A stretch of DNA of 64,000 nucleotides from Corynebacterium sp. NML130628 (GTDB lineage Bacteria > Actinomycetota > Actinomycetes > Mycobacteriales > Mycobacteriaceae): contig NZ_MLAL01000023.1 in the NCBI RefSeq assembly GCF_001875665.1, positions 62,001 to 126,000 on the forward strand. Direction: 5' to 3'. Below are positions 55,551 through 64,000 of this stretch, one piece after another. The position numbers were made by a program, and so were the translations under genes. Below the pieces are notes generated by a model. The model was not told where the DNA came from. It did not search any database and was given only the letters and a program-made list of their open reading frames with translations. The first letter of the stretch is position 1, and each line of letters starts with the position of its first letter.

Positions 55551-57083
55551 CTAGCGCAGGGTGCGGGCGCGGGCCTTGATGATCTGGGTCAACTCCTGGA
55601 TTTCGTCGTAGGTGACGCGGTTCTCCGTCATTTCCTTGCGGATCTTGCGGTCCGCGTACATCACGGTGGTGTGGTCCTTGCCCCCGAACTCGTCGCCGAT
55701 CTTGGGCAGGGAGAGTTCGGTCAGTTCGCGACACAGGTACATCGCGATCTGGCGGGCGTGCGCCACCTGACGGGTTTTACCTGCGCCGATGAGCTGGTCC
55801 ATCGTGACGTTGAAGTATTCGGCCGCGTACTCCTTGATGGTGGAGGCGTTGATATTGATGTCGCCTTCGTCGGGGAGGATGTCGCGAAGTGCGACTTGGG
55901 CGACGTCGAGGGTGATGGGCTCGTCGATAAGGGAGGAGTAGGCCGAGACCCTGATGAGGGCGCCCTCGAGCTCGCGGATCGACGACTCGAATTGTGAGGC
56001 GATGAGCTCGAGCACCTGGTGGTCGACTTGCGTGCCGTCGGCTGCTGCCTTCTTCATCAAGATGGCGATGCGGGTCTCCAGGTCAGGTGGCTGGACATCG
56101 GTGATGAGGCCGCCTTCGAAACGCGTGCGGAGGCGGTCCTCGAGGGTGGTGAGCTGCTTCGGTGGGCGGTCAGACGACAGGATGATCTGCTTATTCGCCT
56201 GGTGCAGCGCGTTGAAGGTGTGGAAGAACTCCTCCTGGGTGCCTTCCTTGCCCTCGAGGAACTGGATGTCGTCGACCATGAGGATGTCGAGGTTGCGGTA
56301 GCGGCGCTTGAAGCTTTCTTGGCGGTCGTCGCGCACGGAGTTGATGTAGTCGTTCGTGAACTCCTCGGAGGAGACGTACTTGATGCGGAGGTTTGGCTGC
56401 AGGACCTGCGCGTAGTTGCCGGCGGCGTGCAGCAAGTGCGTCTTGCCGAGCCCGGATCCGCCCCAGATGAACAGGGGGTTGTAGGCCTTCGCGGGGTTCT
56501 CGGCGACGGCGACGGCGGCGCCGTTGGCGAAGCGGTTCGAGGAGCCGATGACGAAGTTTTCGAAGGTGTACTTCGGGTTCAGGCTGGTCTCGCGCTCGGG
56601 GTCGTGGGCAGGCTTTTCGCGGGGGATTCGCTGAGGGACGGTCGGGTGCGCCGTCGCCTGGTGGTGTTGTTGTTGGCGGGCGTGCATCTCGGCGAGTTCG
56701 TCGAGGCCCATTGGGATTTGCTCGCCGGGGGTCATGTAGGCGGGGTCGATGGCCTCGGGAGCTGGCGCGGCAGGCGGGGGCGTGGGGGTCGGCGGGGCTG
56801 CTGGTGCCTGGATTGAGACGGCCAGCGTGCAGTGTTTGCCCACGTGGGAGGCCAGGAGCGCCGTGATGTGCGGTGCCAGGGACTGCTCCACGACCGTTTT
56901 CGCGGCGGCGTGGGGTGCGGAGAGGATGGCGTAGCCGTCGACAAGCATGACGGGGCGGACGAGTTGGAGGTACGCGCGTTCTTGCGGGGTGAGCGATGGG
57001 ACCTGTGAGCTGGGCTGTTCCGACAGCGCCAGCAAGTCGGCGACGATGGTGCGCCATAGCGTTTCGATGTCTTGCTCTGCCAA
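55551..57083 (-). CDS. dnaA: Chromosomal replication initiator DnaA
   Basis: A 510-aa initiator. Domain I ([18 protein letters not shown]) is followed by a Pro/Ala/Gln-rich domain II linker (residues about 92-160), the AAA+ domain III with [17 protein letters not shown] and [12 protein letters not shown], and DNA-binding domain IV ending in the DnaA signature [15 protein letters not shown]. It binds the TTATCCACA boxes seen on both sides of the gene. The start ATG 57083 gives the expected N-terminus. The long linker is typical for actinobacteria. Confidence 0.98.
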   Translation of the reverse strand: MAEQDIETLWRTIVADLLALSEQPSSQVPSLTPQERAYLQLVRPVMLVDGYAILSAPHAAAKTVVEQSLAPHITALLASHVGKHCTLAVSIQAPAAPPTPTPPPAAPAPEAIDPAYMTPGEQIPMGLDELAEMHARQQQHHQATAHPTVPQRIPREKPAHDPERETSLNPKYTFENFVIGSSNRFANGAAVAVAENPAKAYNPLFIWGGSGLGKTHLLHAAGNYAQVLQPNLRIKYVSSEEFTNDYINSVRDDRQESFKRRYRNLDILMVDDIQFLEGKEGTQEEFFHTFNALHQANKQIILSSDRPPKQLTTLEDRLRTRFEGGLITDVQPPDLETRIAILMKKAAADGTQVDHQVLELIASQFESSIRELEGALIRVSAYSSLIDEPITLDVAQVALRDILPDEGDININASTIKEYAAEYFNVTMDQLIGAGKTRQVAHARQIAMYLCRELTELSLPKIGDEFGGKDHTTVMYADRKIRKEMTENRVTYDEIQELTQIIKARARTLR

Positions 57084-57965
57084 CGTCCCGCTCTCTTCCT
57101 AGTCCAACATGACATTTAGTGATGTTCGTCATATCTGTGGAATTTCACGTACATTCCACCGCTGTTTCACAGATTTTGTAATTCCAAAACCTGCCTCTCA
57201 CCAGTATCTTCCACAGACTTATCCACACCTGTGGATAACTCCGGTGAGTAAGTTGTCCACAGTCTCTCGCCTCACCTGTGGATAACTTTTTCGTGAATAT
57301 TCACCGGCGTTGACCTGCGGTAATTACAAATTCTTCCGAAAAGTCTCAACCTGTTGTTCACAGTTATCCACAGCGATGTGGAGAAAGAGCGTGTGTAATT
57401 GTGGTGCTTTACCATTGTTACCCGGTATGAGCTTGCAATGTCTAACAGCCCGCGGGTCGCAACCCTGTGGATAACTCGTTTCGACGGTGTAATTCACAGC
57501 GAATGTCGAACATCGCCTACGCGTGTTTGGAAGTAATCGCGCGTCAGGCCGGTGATAGCGCGGCCCCCGGTGTTCGAAAATGCGCAACCACCTGCGCGAA
57601 AGTACAGCTTTGTAATTACGGGGGTAAACGAATGGACGCTCGCCCCACCCGGCGCAAAAAGGCGGTGTGTCGATTTGAACAACCAGCGGTTTTTCGCGTA
57701 GTCTGGCGTAGTCTGTCACACCACGGGCGCGAAGCAACATGCCCACGGTGTGCTTGAGAGCAACATCTACGCGGTGCACCGGGCCGCCCACCCAGGGCGA
57801 GTCAGCGAAGGTGATGCATGCAGGTCAACGCGCACAACGCGCAGCGGCCGGGCAATCTCAACCTGCACATTATAATTCCGGGACGGCTACTACCCCGGGA
57901 GGGAACACGTCGCACACCGCGGCGGGTTCCCGCTGGCCGTCGTGACCTCTTTAAAGGAGTCCACC
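57084..57965. promoter_or_regulatory. Intergenic region between dnaA and rpmH with DnaA boxes and TGTAATT motifs
   Basis: About 880 bases with no gene. Perfect DnaA boxes lie at 57219-57227, 57230-57238, 57277-57285, 57364-57372 and 57466-57474, plus TTGTCCACA at 57253-57261. TGTAATT/AATTACA motifs lie near 57177, 57322, 57394, 57488 and 57611. The region contains the divergent promoters of dnaA and rpmH and may form part of the origin together with the dnaA-dnaN gap. The rightmost 300 bases hold nothing else I can recognise. Confidence 0.8.
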
Positions 57966-58103
57966 GTGTCTAAGCGGACTTTCCAGCCAAACAACCGCCG
58001 TCGCTCACGCAAGCACGGCTTCCGTGCCCGCATGCGTACCCGCGCCGGCCGCGCAATCGTTTCCGCGCGCCGCAAGAAGGGCCGCGCAAACCTCTCGGCA
58101 TAA
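57966..58103 (+). CDS. rpmH: 50S ribosomal protein L34
   Basis: A 45-aa basic ribosomal protein starting at GTG 57966 behind AAAGGAG. The sequence [19 protein letters not shown], then [20 protein letters not shown], matches L34 throughout. It opens the rpmH-rnpA-yidD-yidC gene cluster, which diverges from dnaA as in nearly all bacteria. It is too short for standard length cut-offs but certain. Confidence 0.98.
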   Translation: MSKRTFQPNNRRRSRKHGFRARMRTRAGRAIVSARRKKGRANLSA

Positions 58104-58124
58104 ACGCCGAAGCGCAGCGACACC

Positions 58125-58496
58125 GTGTTACCCCGCCCGCACAAACTCGCCTCATCTGCCGACTTCCGGCAGACCATGAGGAAGGGAGTGCGCGCGGGGT
58201 CTCGCACTTTAATCGTCCACGTCCGCTCGCGGGCCGAAGACACCATCGCGCTCCAAGGAGGGCCGCGCTTCGGACTGATCGTGTCCAAGCAGGTTGGCAA
58301 CGCGGTGACCAGGCACGCAGTGTCTCGAAAGCTGCGGCATGTGCTGCGAGGGGGCGTCGAGAAGCTGGGGCAGCACCACGACGTCGTGGTGAGGGCCCTG
58401 CCCGCCTCAGCCACCGCCACGAGCGCGCAACTCGCACACGACTACAACGCCGCGCTGCGCAAAGCCCTGGACAAATGGCGTACTACAACTTCCTAG
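58125..58496 (+). CDS. rnpA: Ribonuclease P protein component
   Basis: A 123-aa protein subunit of RNase P that helps the RNA subunit cleave tRNA leaders. The GTG start at 58125 gives LPRPHKLASSADFRQTMRKG, and the family motif GLIVSKQVGNAVTRHAVSRK (normally RNRVKR-type) is visible. It follows rpmH by 21 bases and overlaps yidD by 22 bases. Confidence 0.95.
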   Translation: MLPRPHKLASSADFRQTMRKGVRAGSRTLIVHVRSRAEDTIALQGGPRFGLIVSKQVGNAVTRHAVSRKLRHVLRGGVEKLGQHHDVVVRALPASATATSAQLAHDYNAALRKALDKWRTTTS

Positions 58497-58777
58497 GCCA
58501 ACGCATCCCCGCACCACCAAACGCGGCCGCGCGGGCACTCGTGAAAGCCGTACGCTGCTACCAAAAGTACCTCTCACCCCTTAAGATGGGTGCGACGTGT
58601 CGTTTCATGCCAGTGTGCAGCGCCTACGCCCTCGAAGCGGTCGCGCGACACGGTGCCACCAAAGGCACCCTGCTCAGCGTGGCCCGCGTCTGTAAATGTG
58701 GGCCCTGGCACCCCGGCGGGTTCGACCCAGTACCCGGCAGCGGTACGGACGCGTCCACAGAAACGACCACCAAGTAA
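58475..58777 (+). CDS. yidD: Membrane protein insertion efficiency factor YidD
   Basis: A 100-aa small protein that assists YidC-dependent membrane insertion. The family motif is complete: VRCYQKYLSPLKMGATCRFM, then PVCSAYALEAVARHG and CGPWHPGGFDPVP. ATG 58475 overlaps the rnpA end. The C-terminal tail (GSGTDASTETTTK) is short and polar. It sits between rnpA and yidC as usual. Confidence 0.95.
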   Translation: MAYYNFLGQRIPAPPNAAARALVKAVRCYQKYLSPLKMGATCRFMPVCSAYALEAVARHGATKGTLLSVARVCKCGPWHPGGFDPVPGSGTDASTETTTK

Positions 58778-58799
58778 CAACGAGGAGAAACACCCCAAA

Positions 58800-59780
58800 G
58801 TGCTGAATTTCATCTACTGGCCGATTTCTTGGGTGCTGTGGTTCTGGCACAAAGTATTCGGCTTCATACTCTCGCCGGACTCGGCGTTGTCATGGATCCT
58901 GTCCATCGTCTTCCTCACCTTCACCCTGCGAACCCTGCTGGTCAAGCCCATGGTCAACCAAATGCGGTCCATGCGCAAAATGCAGGAAATGCAGCCGAAG
59001 ATGCAGGAAATCCGCCAAAAGTACAAGAACGACCAGCAAAAAATGGCGGAAGAGACGCAAAAACTGTACAAGGAGATGGGCACCAACCCACTCGCCTCGT
59101 GCATCGTCCCGCTGGCACAGATGCCCGTATTCATCGGACTGTTCCACGTGCTGCGCTCCTTCAACCGCACCGGCACCGGCCCCAACCAGCTGGGCTTAAG
59201 CGTTGAAGAAAACCGCAACCTGGCCAACTACGCGTTCTCCCCAGAAGACGTCCGCTCCTTCCTAGACGCCGACTTCTTCGGTGTGCCGCTCTCCGCCTAC
59301 ATGTCCATGCCAGAAGACGCCTTCGCAGCGTTCACCGGCCTGGACTTCACGCGCGCCAACATCATCATGGTGTGCCTGCCGCTCGTGCTCATCTCCGCGA
59401 CGTTCACCCACCTGAACGCCCGGATGTCCCTGAACCGTCAGGCTGCTCGCCGCGCCGCCGGCAAGACCAACAGCCCATCCGGCGACAACGCCGCCATGAT
59501 GGAACAGCAGATGCAGATGATGAACAAGATGATGCTGTGGGTCTTCCCGGTCATGATCATCGCGTCCGGCTTCCTGTGGCACATCGGCCTGCTGTTCTAC
59601 ATGCTGGCCAACAACGTGTGGACCTTCTTCCAGACCCGCATCGTCTTCGCCAAGATGGACGCCGAGGAAGAGGAAGAGGAGCGCGCCAAGGCAGAAGCCA
59701 AACGCGCCTCCGCGCCCGTTGTCGGTGCACGCAAGGTAGACAAGCGCAGCAAGAAGCAGCGCAAGCAGCAAGGCAAGTAA
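58800..59780 (+). CDS. yidC: Membrane protein insertase YidC
   Basis: A 326-aa YidC/Oxa1/Alb3 insertase. A GTG start at 58800 behind GAGGAGAAA gives [20 protein letters not shown]; the longer open frame from 58590 runs through yidD and is not used. It has five hydrophobic helices, the conserved positive groove Arg in [16 protein letters not shown], a coiled-coil ([19 protein letters not shown]) and a Lys-rich tail. It inserts membrane proteins with or without SecYEG. It is the last gene of the rpmH cluster before a terminator hairpin. Confidence 0.96.
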   Translation: MLNFIYWPISWVLWFWHKVFGFILSPDSALSWILSIVFLTFTLRTLLVKPMVNQMRSMRKMQEMQPKMQEIRQKYKNDQQKMAEETQKLYKEMGTNPLASCIVPLAQMPVFIGLFHVLRSFNRTGTGPNQLGLSVEENRNLANYAFSPEDVRSFLDADFFGVPLSAYMSMPEDAFAAFTGLDFTRANIIMVCLPLVLISATFTHLNARMSLNRQAARRAAGKTNSPSGDNAAMMEQQMQMMNKMMLWVFPVMIIASGFLWHIGLLFYMLANNVWTFFQTRIVFAKMDAEEEEEERAKAEAKRASAPVVGARKVDKRSKKQRKQQGK

Positions 59781-59802
59781 CTTGGCCCCTAGTGAGCCTT
59801 CA

Positions 59803-59828
59803 GCCCCCAGCAAGTGTTTGCTGGGGGC
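59803..59828 (+). terminator. Hairpin terminator after yidC
   Basis: GCCCCCAGCAA at 59803-59813 pairs with TTGCTGGGGGC at 59818-59828, followed by a T-rich tail. It separates the rpmH cluster from rsmG. Confidence 0.8.
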
Positions 59829-59880
59829 GTTACTTTTACTAGAGTCGATGCCAGACCAAAATTCAAAGGAGTACACAGCC

Positions 59881-60498
59881 GTGTCAGCACTACCCACAGC
59901 CGCCGCCACCATCTTCGGCGACCGCCTGCCACTCGCCCAGGCCTACCACGAATCGCTCGCCACCACCGCCGCCGAGCGCGGCTTCATCGGCCCCAAAGAA
60001 GTCAGCCGCCTGTGGCAACGGCACATCCTCAACTGTGCGGTCGTCTCCGAAGCACTTGACGACGCCACCACCGTCGCCGACATCGGATCCGGCGCGGGAC
60101 TGCCCGGCATCCCACTGGCCATCGCACGCCCCGACGTCACGTTTACCCTCATCGAGCCGCTGCTGAAGCGCTCCACGTACCTCGCCGAGGTGCAACGCGA
60201 ACTGGGTTTGGACAACGTCACCGTCGTCCGCGGCCGCGCCGAAGAGCAGCCCGGCGGGCAATTCGACGTGGTCACCTCCCGTGCCGTCGCACCCCTGGGC
60301 AAGCTGGCCGGCTGGAGCCTTCCACTGGTCCGCCACGGGGGCTCGATGTTGGCGCTGAAAGGCGCTAGTGTTGCAGAAGAACTCGAACGCGACGCGCGGG
60401 CGATCAAGAAAGCCGGGGGTATCACGCCGAACATTTTCCAGGTTGGCGGCGACGTCCTCGACCAGCCGACCACCCTCATCCGAATCGTGCGGAAATAG
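59881..60498 (+). CDS. rsmG: 16S rRNA (guanine-N7) methyltransferase RsmG
   Basis: A 205-aa methyltransferase that modifies G527 of 16S rRNA; loss gives low-level streptomycin resistance in other bacteria. AdoMet-binding [20 protein letters not shown] and SRAVAPL are present. I chose GTG 59881 because AAAGGAG at 59866-59872 is ideally placed; ATG 59848 is possible. It is followed by parA after 20 bases, the usual order. Confidence 0.94.
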   Translation: MSALPTAAATIFGDRLPLAQAYHESLATTAAERGFIGPKEVSRLWQRHILNCAVVSEALDDATTVADIGSGAGLPGIPLAIARPDVTFTLIEPLLKRSTYLAEVQRELGLDNVTVVRGRAEEQPGGQFDVVTSRAVAPLGKLAGWSLPLVRHGGSMLALKGASVAEELERDARAIKKAGGITPNIFQVGGDVLDQPTTLIRIVRK

Positions 60499-60518
60499 CG
60501 GAAAGGAACACCACCAGC

Positions 60519-61400
60519 ATGGACAACGCCACGCTGCAACGGCCCGCGCACACCCGCGTGTTCACCGTTGCGAACCAGAAGGGCGGCGTCGGCAAGACGA
60601 CGACATCGGTGAACATGGCGTCGGCACTCAGCCGCCAAGGCATGCGCGTCCTCGTCATCGACCTTGACCCGCAGGGCAACGCCTCCACCGCGCTCGGCGC
60701 CGAGCACACCTCCGGCACCACCTCCAGCTACGAAGTTCTCATCGGCGAAGCCACGCCCGAGGAAGCGCTGCAGCCGCACGCTAACAACGAGAACCTCTAC
60801 TGCATCCCCGCCACCATCGACCTCGCCGGCGCCGAGATCGAGTTGGTGTCCATGGTGCGCCGCGAATACCGGCTCCACGACGCCATCCGGCGCGGCTTCC
60901 TCGAAGAACACAACTTCGACTACGTCTTCATCGACTGCCCGCCATCGCTCGGGCTGCTCACCATCAACGCCATGACCGCCGTCGACGAAGTCATGATCCC
61001 CATCCAGTGCGAGTACTACGCGCTTGAGGGCGTCGGCCAGCTGCTCGGCAACATCGGCATGATCCGCGAGCACCTCAACCACAACCTGCACATCTCCGCG
61101 ATCGTGCTCACCATGTACGACGCCCGCACGCGCCTCGCGGCGGACGTCGCCGGCGAGGTGCGCAACCAGTTCGGCGAAGTGGTGCTGCGCAACGTCATCC
61201 CGCGCTCCGTGAAAGTCTCCGAGGCGCCCGGTTACGGCCAAACCGTCATCGACTACGACCCACTCTCCAGCGGAGCGCTGGCCTACTACGACGCCGCCCG
61301 CGAACTGGCAACACGCGGCGACTACCAACCACACGCCACCACGGGGCCCATCGGCGTCAGCCCCCAGGTGGCCCAACAACTTGACGAGGGCGAGGAATAA
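60519..61400 (+). CDS. parA: Chromosome partitioning ATPase ParA
   Basis: A 293-aa Walker-type ATPase. The deviant Walker A is [20 protein letters not shown], with [12 protein letters not shown] and [11 protein letters not shown] following. It works with ParB to segregate the newly copied origin region to the cell poles. The ATG 60519 start fits. It is followed by parB with a two-base gap, so the two are co-translated. Confidence 0.97.
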   Translation: MDNATLQRPAHTRVFTVANQKGGVGKTTTSVNMASALSRQGMRVLVIDLDPQGNASTALGAEHTSGTTSSYEVLIGEATPEEALQPHANNENLYCIPATIDLAGAEIELVSMVRREYRLHDAIRRGFLEEHNFDYVFIDCPPSLGLLTINAMTAVDEVMIPIQCEYYALEGVGQLLGNIGMIREHLNHNLHISAIVLTMYDARTRLAADVAGEVRNQFGEVVLRNVIPRSVKVSEAPGYGQTVIDYDPLSSGALAYYDAARELATRGDYQPHATTGPIGVSPQVAQQLDEGEE

Positions 61401-61402
61401 CC

Positions 61403-62488
61403 ATGGCACAAGAGCGTAAAGGCGGCCTCGGCCGCGGACTAGCAGCACTCATCCCGCAGGCACCAGCCGCGACCGACAAAACCGGCAAAACAGGCGGTAT
61501 CGGCGGCAAGGCCTCCGACGTGATCTTCGGGGCCGGAGCTCCTGCCGGCGCCGCAGAGACTGCTGGCGGTGGTGGTGGCGGCGATAAACTTCCGCCGCGC
61601 GGAAAGCGACCCAAGGTTGCGGGCGCGCCCACCGTCGGCGCCACCCCCGAGAACGTCATCCAGCCGGTGCCAGTCGGCGCACGCTACCAAGAAATCGCGA
61701 TCGGGCAAATCATCCCGAACCCGAAGCAGCCCCGCCAGGTCTTCGACGAAGACGACCTCAACGAACTGGTCCACTCCATCCGCGAGTTCGGCCTGCTGCA
61801 GCCCATCGTCGTCCGCGACACCCCCGACGGCTTCGAACTCATCATGGGCGAGCGCCGCTGGCGCGCTGCCTCCAAAGCCGGCCTGAAACACATCCCAGCC
61901 ATCGTCCGCGAAACCTCCGACGAGGACATGTTGCGCGACGCCCTGCTGGAAAACATCCACCGCGTCCAACTCAACCCACTCGAAGAAGCCGCCGCCTACC
62001 AGCAGCTCCTCGAAGAGTTCGGCGTCACCCAGGAGCAACTCGCCGACAAACTCGGGCGCTCCCGCCCCGTGATCACCAACGCGATCCGCCTCCTGCGCCT
62101 CCCAGTGCCAGTGCAGCGCCGCGTCGCCGCAGGCGTCCTCTCCGCAGGCCACGCCCGCGCCCTCCTCGGCCTCAAACTCGGCAGCGACGCCCTGACATCC
62201 AACGGCCAAAACCTGCTCGCCGAACGCATCGTCTCCGAAGGCCTAAGCGTCCGCGCCACCGAAGAAGCCGTCACCCTCATGAACAACGAAGGCGGCGTCC
62301 CGCAAAAGAAACGCCGCGAACCCACCCCCCAACCCGAATACCTGACCCGGGCCGCCGACCAACTCGCCGACGAATGGGACACCAAAGTCTCCGTCACCAT
62401 GGGCAAGCGGAAAGGCAAAATCGTCGTCGAATTCGGCGACCGTCAGGACTTCGAACGCATCATGGGCCTCATCCAGGGCACAGACTAA
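61403..62488 (+). CDS. parB: Chromosome partitioning protein ParB
   Basis: A 361-aa ParB. A Gly/Ala-rich N-terminus, the ParB box ([20 protein letters not shown], then [10 protein letters not shown]), a helix-turn-helix ([19 protein letters not shown]) and a C-terminal dimerisation segment ending [10 protein letters not shown] are clear. It binds parS sites and spreads along DNA as a CTP-dependent clamp. Its stop touches the stop of the convergent cwlM gene, leaving no room for a terminator. Confidence 0.97.
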   Translation: MAQERKGGLGRGLAALIPQAPAATDKTGKTGGIGGKASDVIFGAGAPAGAAETAGGGGGGDKLPPRGKRPKVAGAPTVGATPENVIQPVPVGARYQEIAIGQIIPNPKQPRQVFDEDDLNELVHSIREFGLLQPIVVRDTPDGFELIMGERRWRAASKAGLKHIPAIVRETSDEDMLRDALLENIHRVQLNPLEEAAAYQQLLEEFGVTQEQLADKLGRSRPVITNAIRLLRLPVPVQRRVAAGVLSAGHARALLGLKLGSDALTSNGQNLLAERIVSEGLSVRATEEAVTLMNNEGGVPQKKRREPTPQPEYLTRAADQLADEWDTKVSVTMGKRKGKIVVEFGDRQDFERIMGLIQGTD

Positions 62489-63670
62489 CTACAGGTGCTC
62501 CTGGCGGAGCAGCTCCTGGAAGGAATAAGTGCCTGTCGGCTGATCATCAGAATCCAGCAAGTACAGGCGCTTCACTGCCACCACAACCGCCTCAGCGATC
62601 GCGTCACGCTGCTCCGGATCCGTCACGACCTCAACATCGTGCGGATTCGTGACATAACCAGCCACAATCTCCACCGACGGCATCCGCGTCATCCGCAGCA
62701 TCTCCCACGTCCGGGCATGATTCCAGCAATTACGTAGCGACGTCCTCGCCGCAATCTCACGCTGAATATAGCCCGACAGCGTCTCCCCCGTCATCGACGA
62801 CGTCCCGTTCTCCGAACCGAAATAGAACGTGGCCACACCATTCGCCTTCTCATTGGCATACCGGTCCAGCTGCAGGGAAATCACCAAGTCGGCGTCGAAG
62901 CCGTTCGCCAAATCGGCGCGCTCCTTACACGACGGATTATCACCACGCGGGCGGGAAATAATCGTCTCCACACCAGCCGCAATCATGCGGCCCTCCACGC
63001 GCTGCGCCAAATCCCACAGGATCTCCTCCTCCGTGATCTGGCCAAAGGGGCCGTCGACAAGCGAACCCTTATCCGCACCACCAAGATGCGGATCAATCAC
63101 CACGCGCTTGCCCGCCAACTGCGGGCCCGCCGCGCGCACATGCTCACGCTCACGAATCGCATGCGCAGAACCACCCGTAATCCGGCGGCCCAACAGGCTC
63201 AACGCGTGCAACGTATCCGGGCCACACACCCCATCGTCTTCCAAACCCGAATTCAGCTGGTAATTCACCACGGCCTCGTGCGTACGGGGACCAAACCGGC
63301 CATCCACGCGATCCGAATAAAATCCCAGCTCATGCAGCTGCGTCTGCAACTGGCCCACGTCGTCGCCCACCAGCTCCTGATTCGGCTGATACTGCAACAC
63401 ACGCGCCCCCAACGTATACGAGGCCTCACGCAGCTCACGCAACGTCAAATCATCAATCGTGCCAGTCGGCATAATTCCCCGCGACTGCTGAAACGCCTTC
63501 ACCGACTCAGCCAAAGGGGCGTCGAAAAGCATCTCATCAGGAGTGAACTGCCGAGAGTTGAAGTCCTCAATGTCACCATCGAAGTCCTCCAACATGCCCA
63601 AACGCGCAAGCGTCGCACGCGCCTCGGCCACCCGAGCACTCGAATCACCTACGCGGAGAATGTCACCCAC
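62489..63670 (-). CDS. cwlM: CwlM-type peptidoglycan regulator, amidase-like with altered active site
   Basis: A 393-aa CwlM homologue. Two N-terminal peptidoglycan-binding units (GDSSARVAEARATLARLGML and VGQLQTQLHELGFYSDRVDG) precede an Amidase_3-like fold. The usual metal-binding HANxxxN segment is replaced by VISLQLDRYAN and the first motif reads IDPHLGG, so the zinc site looks incomplete. This fits mycobacterial CwlM, a non-catalytic activator of MurA controlled by PknB phosphorylation. The C-terminal tail ends in SFQELLRQEHL. There is no signal peptide, consistent with a cytoplasmic regulator. Confidence 0.85.
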   Translation of the reverse strand: MGDILRVGDSSARVAEARATLARLGMLEDFDGDIEDFNSRQFTPDEMLFDAPLAESVKAFQQSRGIMPTGTIDDLTLRELREASYTLGARVLQYQPNQELVGDDVGQLQTQLHELGFYSDRVDGRFGPRTHEAVVNYQLNSGLEDDGVCGPDTLHALSLLGRRITGGSAHAIREREHVRAAGPQLAGKRVVIDPHLGGADKGSLVDGPFGQITEEEILWDLAQRVEGRMIAAGVETIISRPRGDNPSCKERADLANGFDADLVISLQLDRYANEKANGVATFYFGSENGTSSMTGETLSGYIQREIAARTSLRNCWNHARTWEMLRMTRMPSVEIVAGYVTNPHDVEVVTDPEQRDAIAEAVVVAVKRLYLLDSDDQPTGTYSFQELLRQEHL

Positions 63671-63721
63671 TGGGCACCTTTCTACAAAACCAACAATGCA
63701 GACTATTCTACGTCGAACAGC

Positions 63722-64000
63722 CTACAGGTACGACTCAACCTTCTGGAGGATCTGCGCCTTCGGCAGCGCCCCCACAAACTCATCCACCTTCTGGCCATCC
63801 TTGAAGATCAACACAGTCGGAATCGACATGACCTGGAACATCATCCCCAGCTCACGCTCCTCATCCACATTCACCTTCACGACCTTCACCTTGCCATCCA
63901 GCTCAGTCGCAAGCTCATCCAACACCGGCGACAACTTCCGGCACGGAGCACACCACTCAGCCCAAAAATCCACCAACACCGGCGTCGAAGCCTCAACAAC
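63722..64000 (-). CDS. trxA: Thioredoxin (5' end outside window)
   Basis: The C-terminal 92 residues of thioredoxin. The active site is WAEWCAPCRK (WCxPC), the cis-Pro segment is SIPTVLIFKDG and the C-terminus is AQILQKVESYL. The gene runs off the right edge of the window with its start not visible. It lies 51 bases upstream of the cwlM start on the same strand, the classic trxA-cwlM arrangement. Confidence 0.95.
   Translation of the reverse strand, partial: VVEASTPVLVDFWAEWCAPCRKLSPVLDELATELDGKVKVVKVNVDEERELGMMFQVMSIPTVLIFKDGQKVDEFVGALPKAQILQKVESYL

Overview
The window is chromosomal DNA of a high-GC actinobacterium, almost certainly a Corynebacterium, and it spans the origin of replication. 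The evidence is gene order: dnaA, dnaN, recF, dciA, gyrB, gyrA and a DUF3566 gene on the minus strand; rpmH, rnpA, yidD, yidC, rsmG, parA and parB on the plus strand; cwlM and trxA at the right edge; and tRNA-Ile, tRNA-Ala, ppiA, a rhomboid gene, crgA and pknB to the left. YPDG-type surface repeats and a DUF5129-like protein fit the same genus. I do not name a species.

Layout. 0-1.6 kb: end of the PASTA kinase pknB, then crgA. 1.6-5.2 kb: accessory DNA with a frameshifted small secreted protein and a 57-aa membrane protein (a bacteriocin/immunity-like pair), a broken DUF559 gene and an unfamiliar 467-aa secreted protein. 5.2-7.6 kb: a DnaA-box cluster far from dnaA, a rhomboid protease and an MFS transporter. 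7.6-20.6 kb: a defence island with a decayed AlbA_2 (Schlafen-like) gene, an AbiL-type pair (AAA ATPase plus RloB), hsdM-hsdS, arrays of GTCCGC hairpins, an intact AlbA_2 gene and hsdR. 20.7-23.8 kb: a permease, asparaginase and GntR regulator cassette with two palindromic candidate operators. 23.9-32.3 kb: envelope and housekeeping genes, including ppiA, a TetR gene divergent from a degenerate ABC ATPase plus YhgE/Pip pair, and a DoxX-like gene.

32.4-42.0 kb: two paralogous surface proteins of about 1,500 aa. Each starts from TTG behind a near-identical 323-bp promoter, leader and signal-peptide block. 42.0-49.6 kb: two tRNAs, gyrA, an RHH/Doc-like toxin-antitoxin relic with a broken Fic motif, and an 890-aa YPDG-repeat wall protein. 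49.6-64 kb: the conserved origin core. DnaA boxes lie on both sides of dnaA, together with a recurring TGTAATT motif that also appears in the 5.2-kb cluster.

Several palindromic repeat families occur between genes. The main one has CACCAAATTCC arms and is seen at five places, including between dnaA and dnaN. The most unusual items are the twin surface genes with homogenised 5' ends, the defence island with its hairpin arrays and stepwise-deleted paralogue, the second DnaA-box/TGTAATT cluster, and the secreted protein modules at 2.3-5.2 kb.
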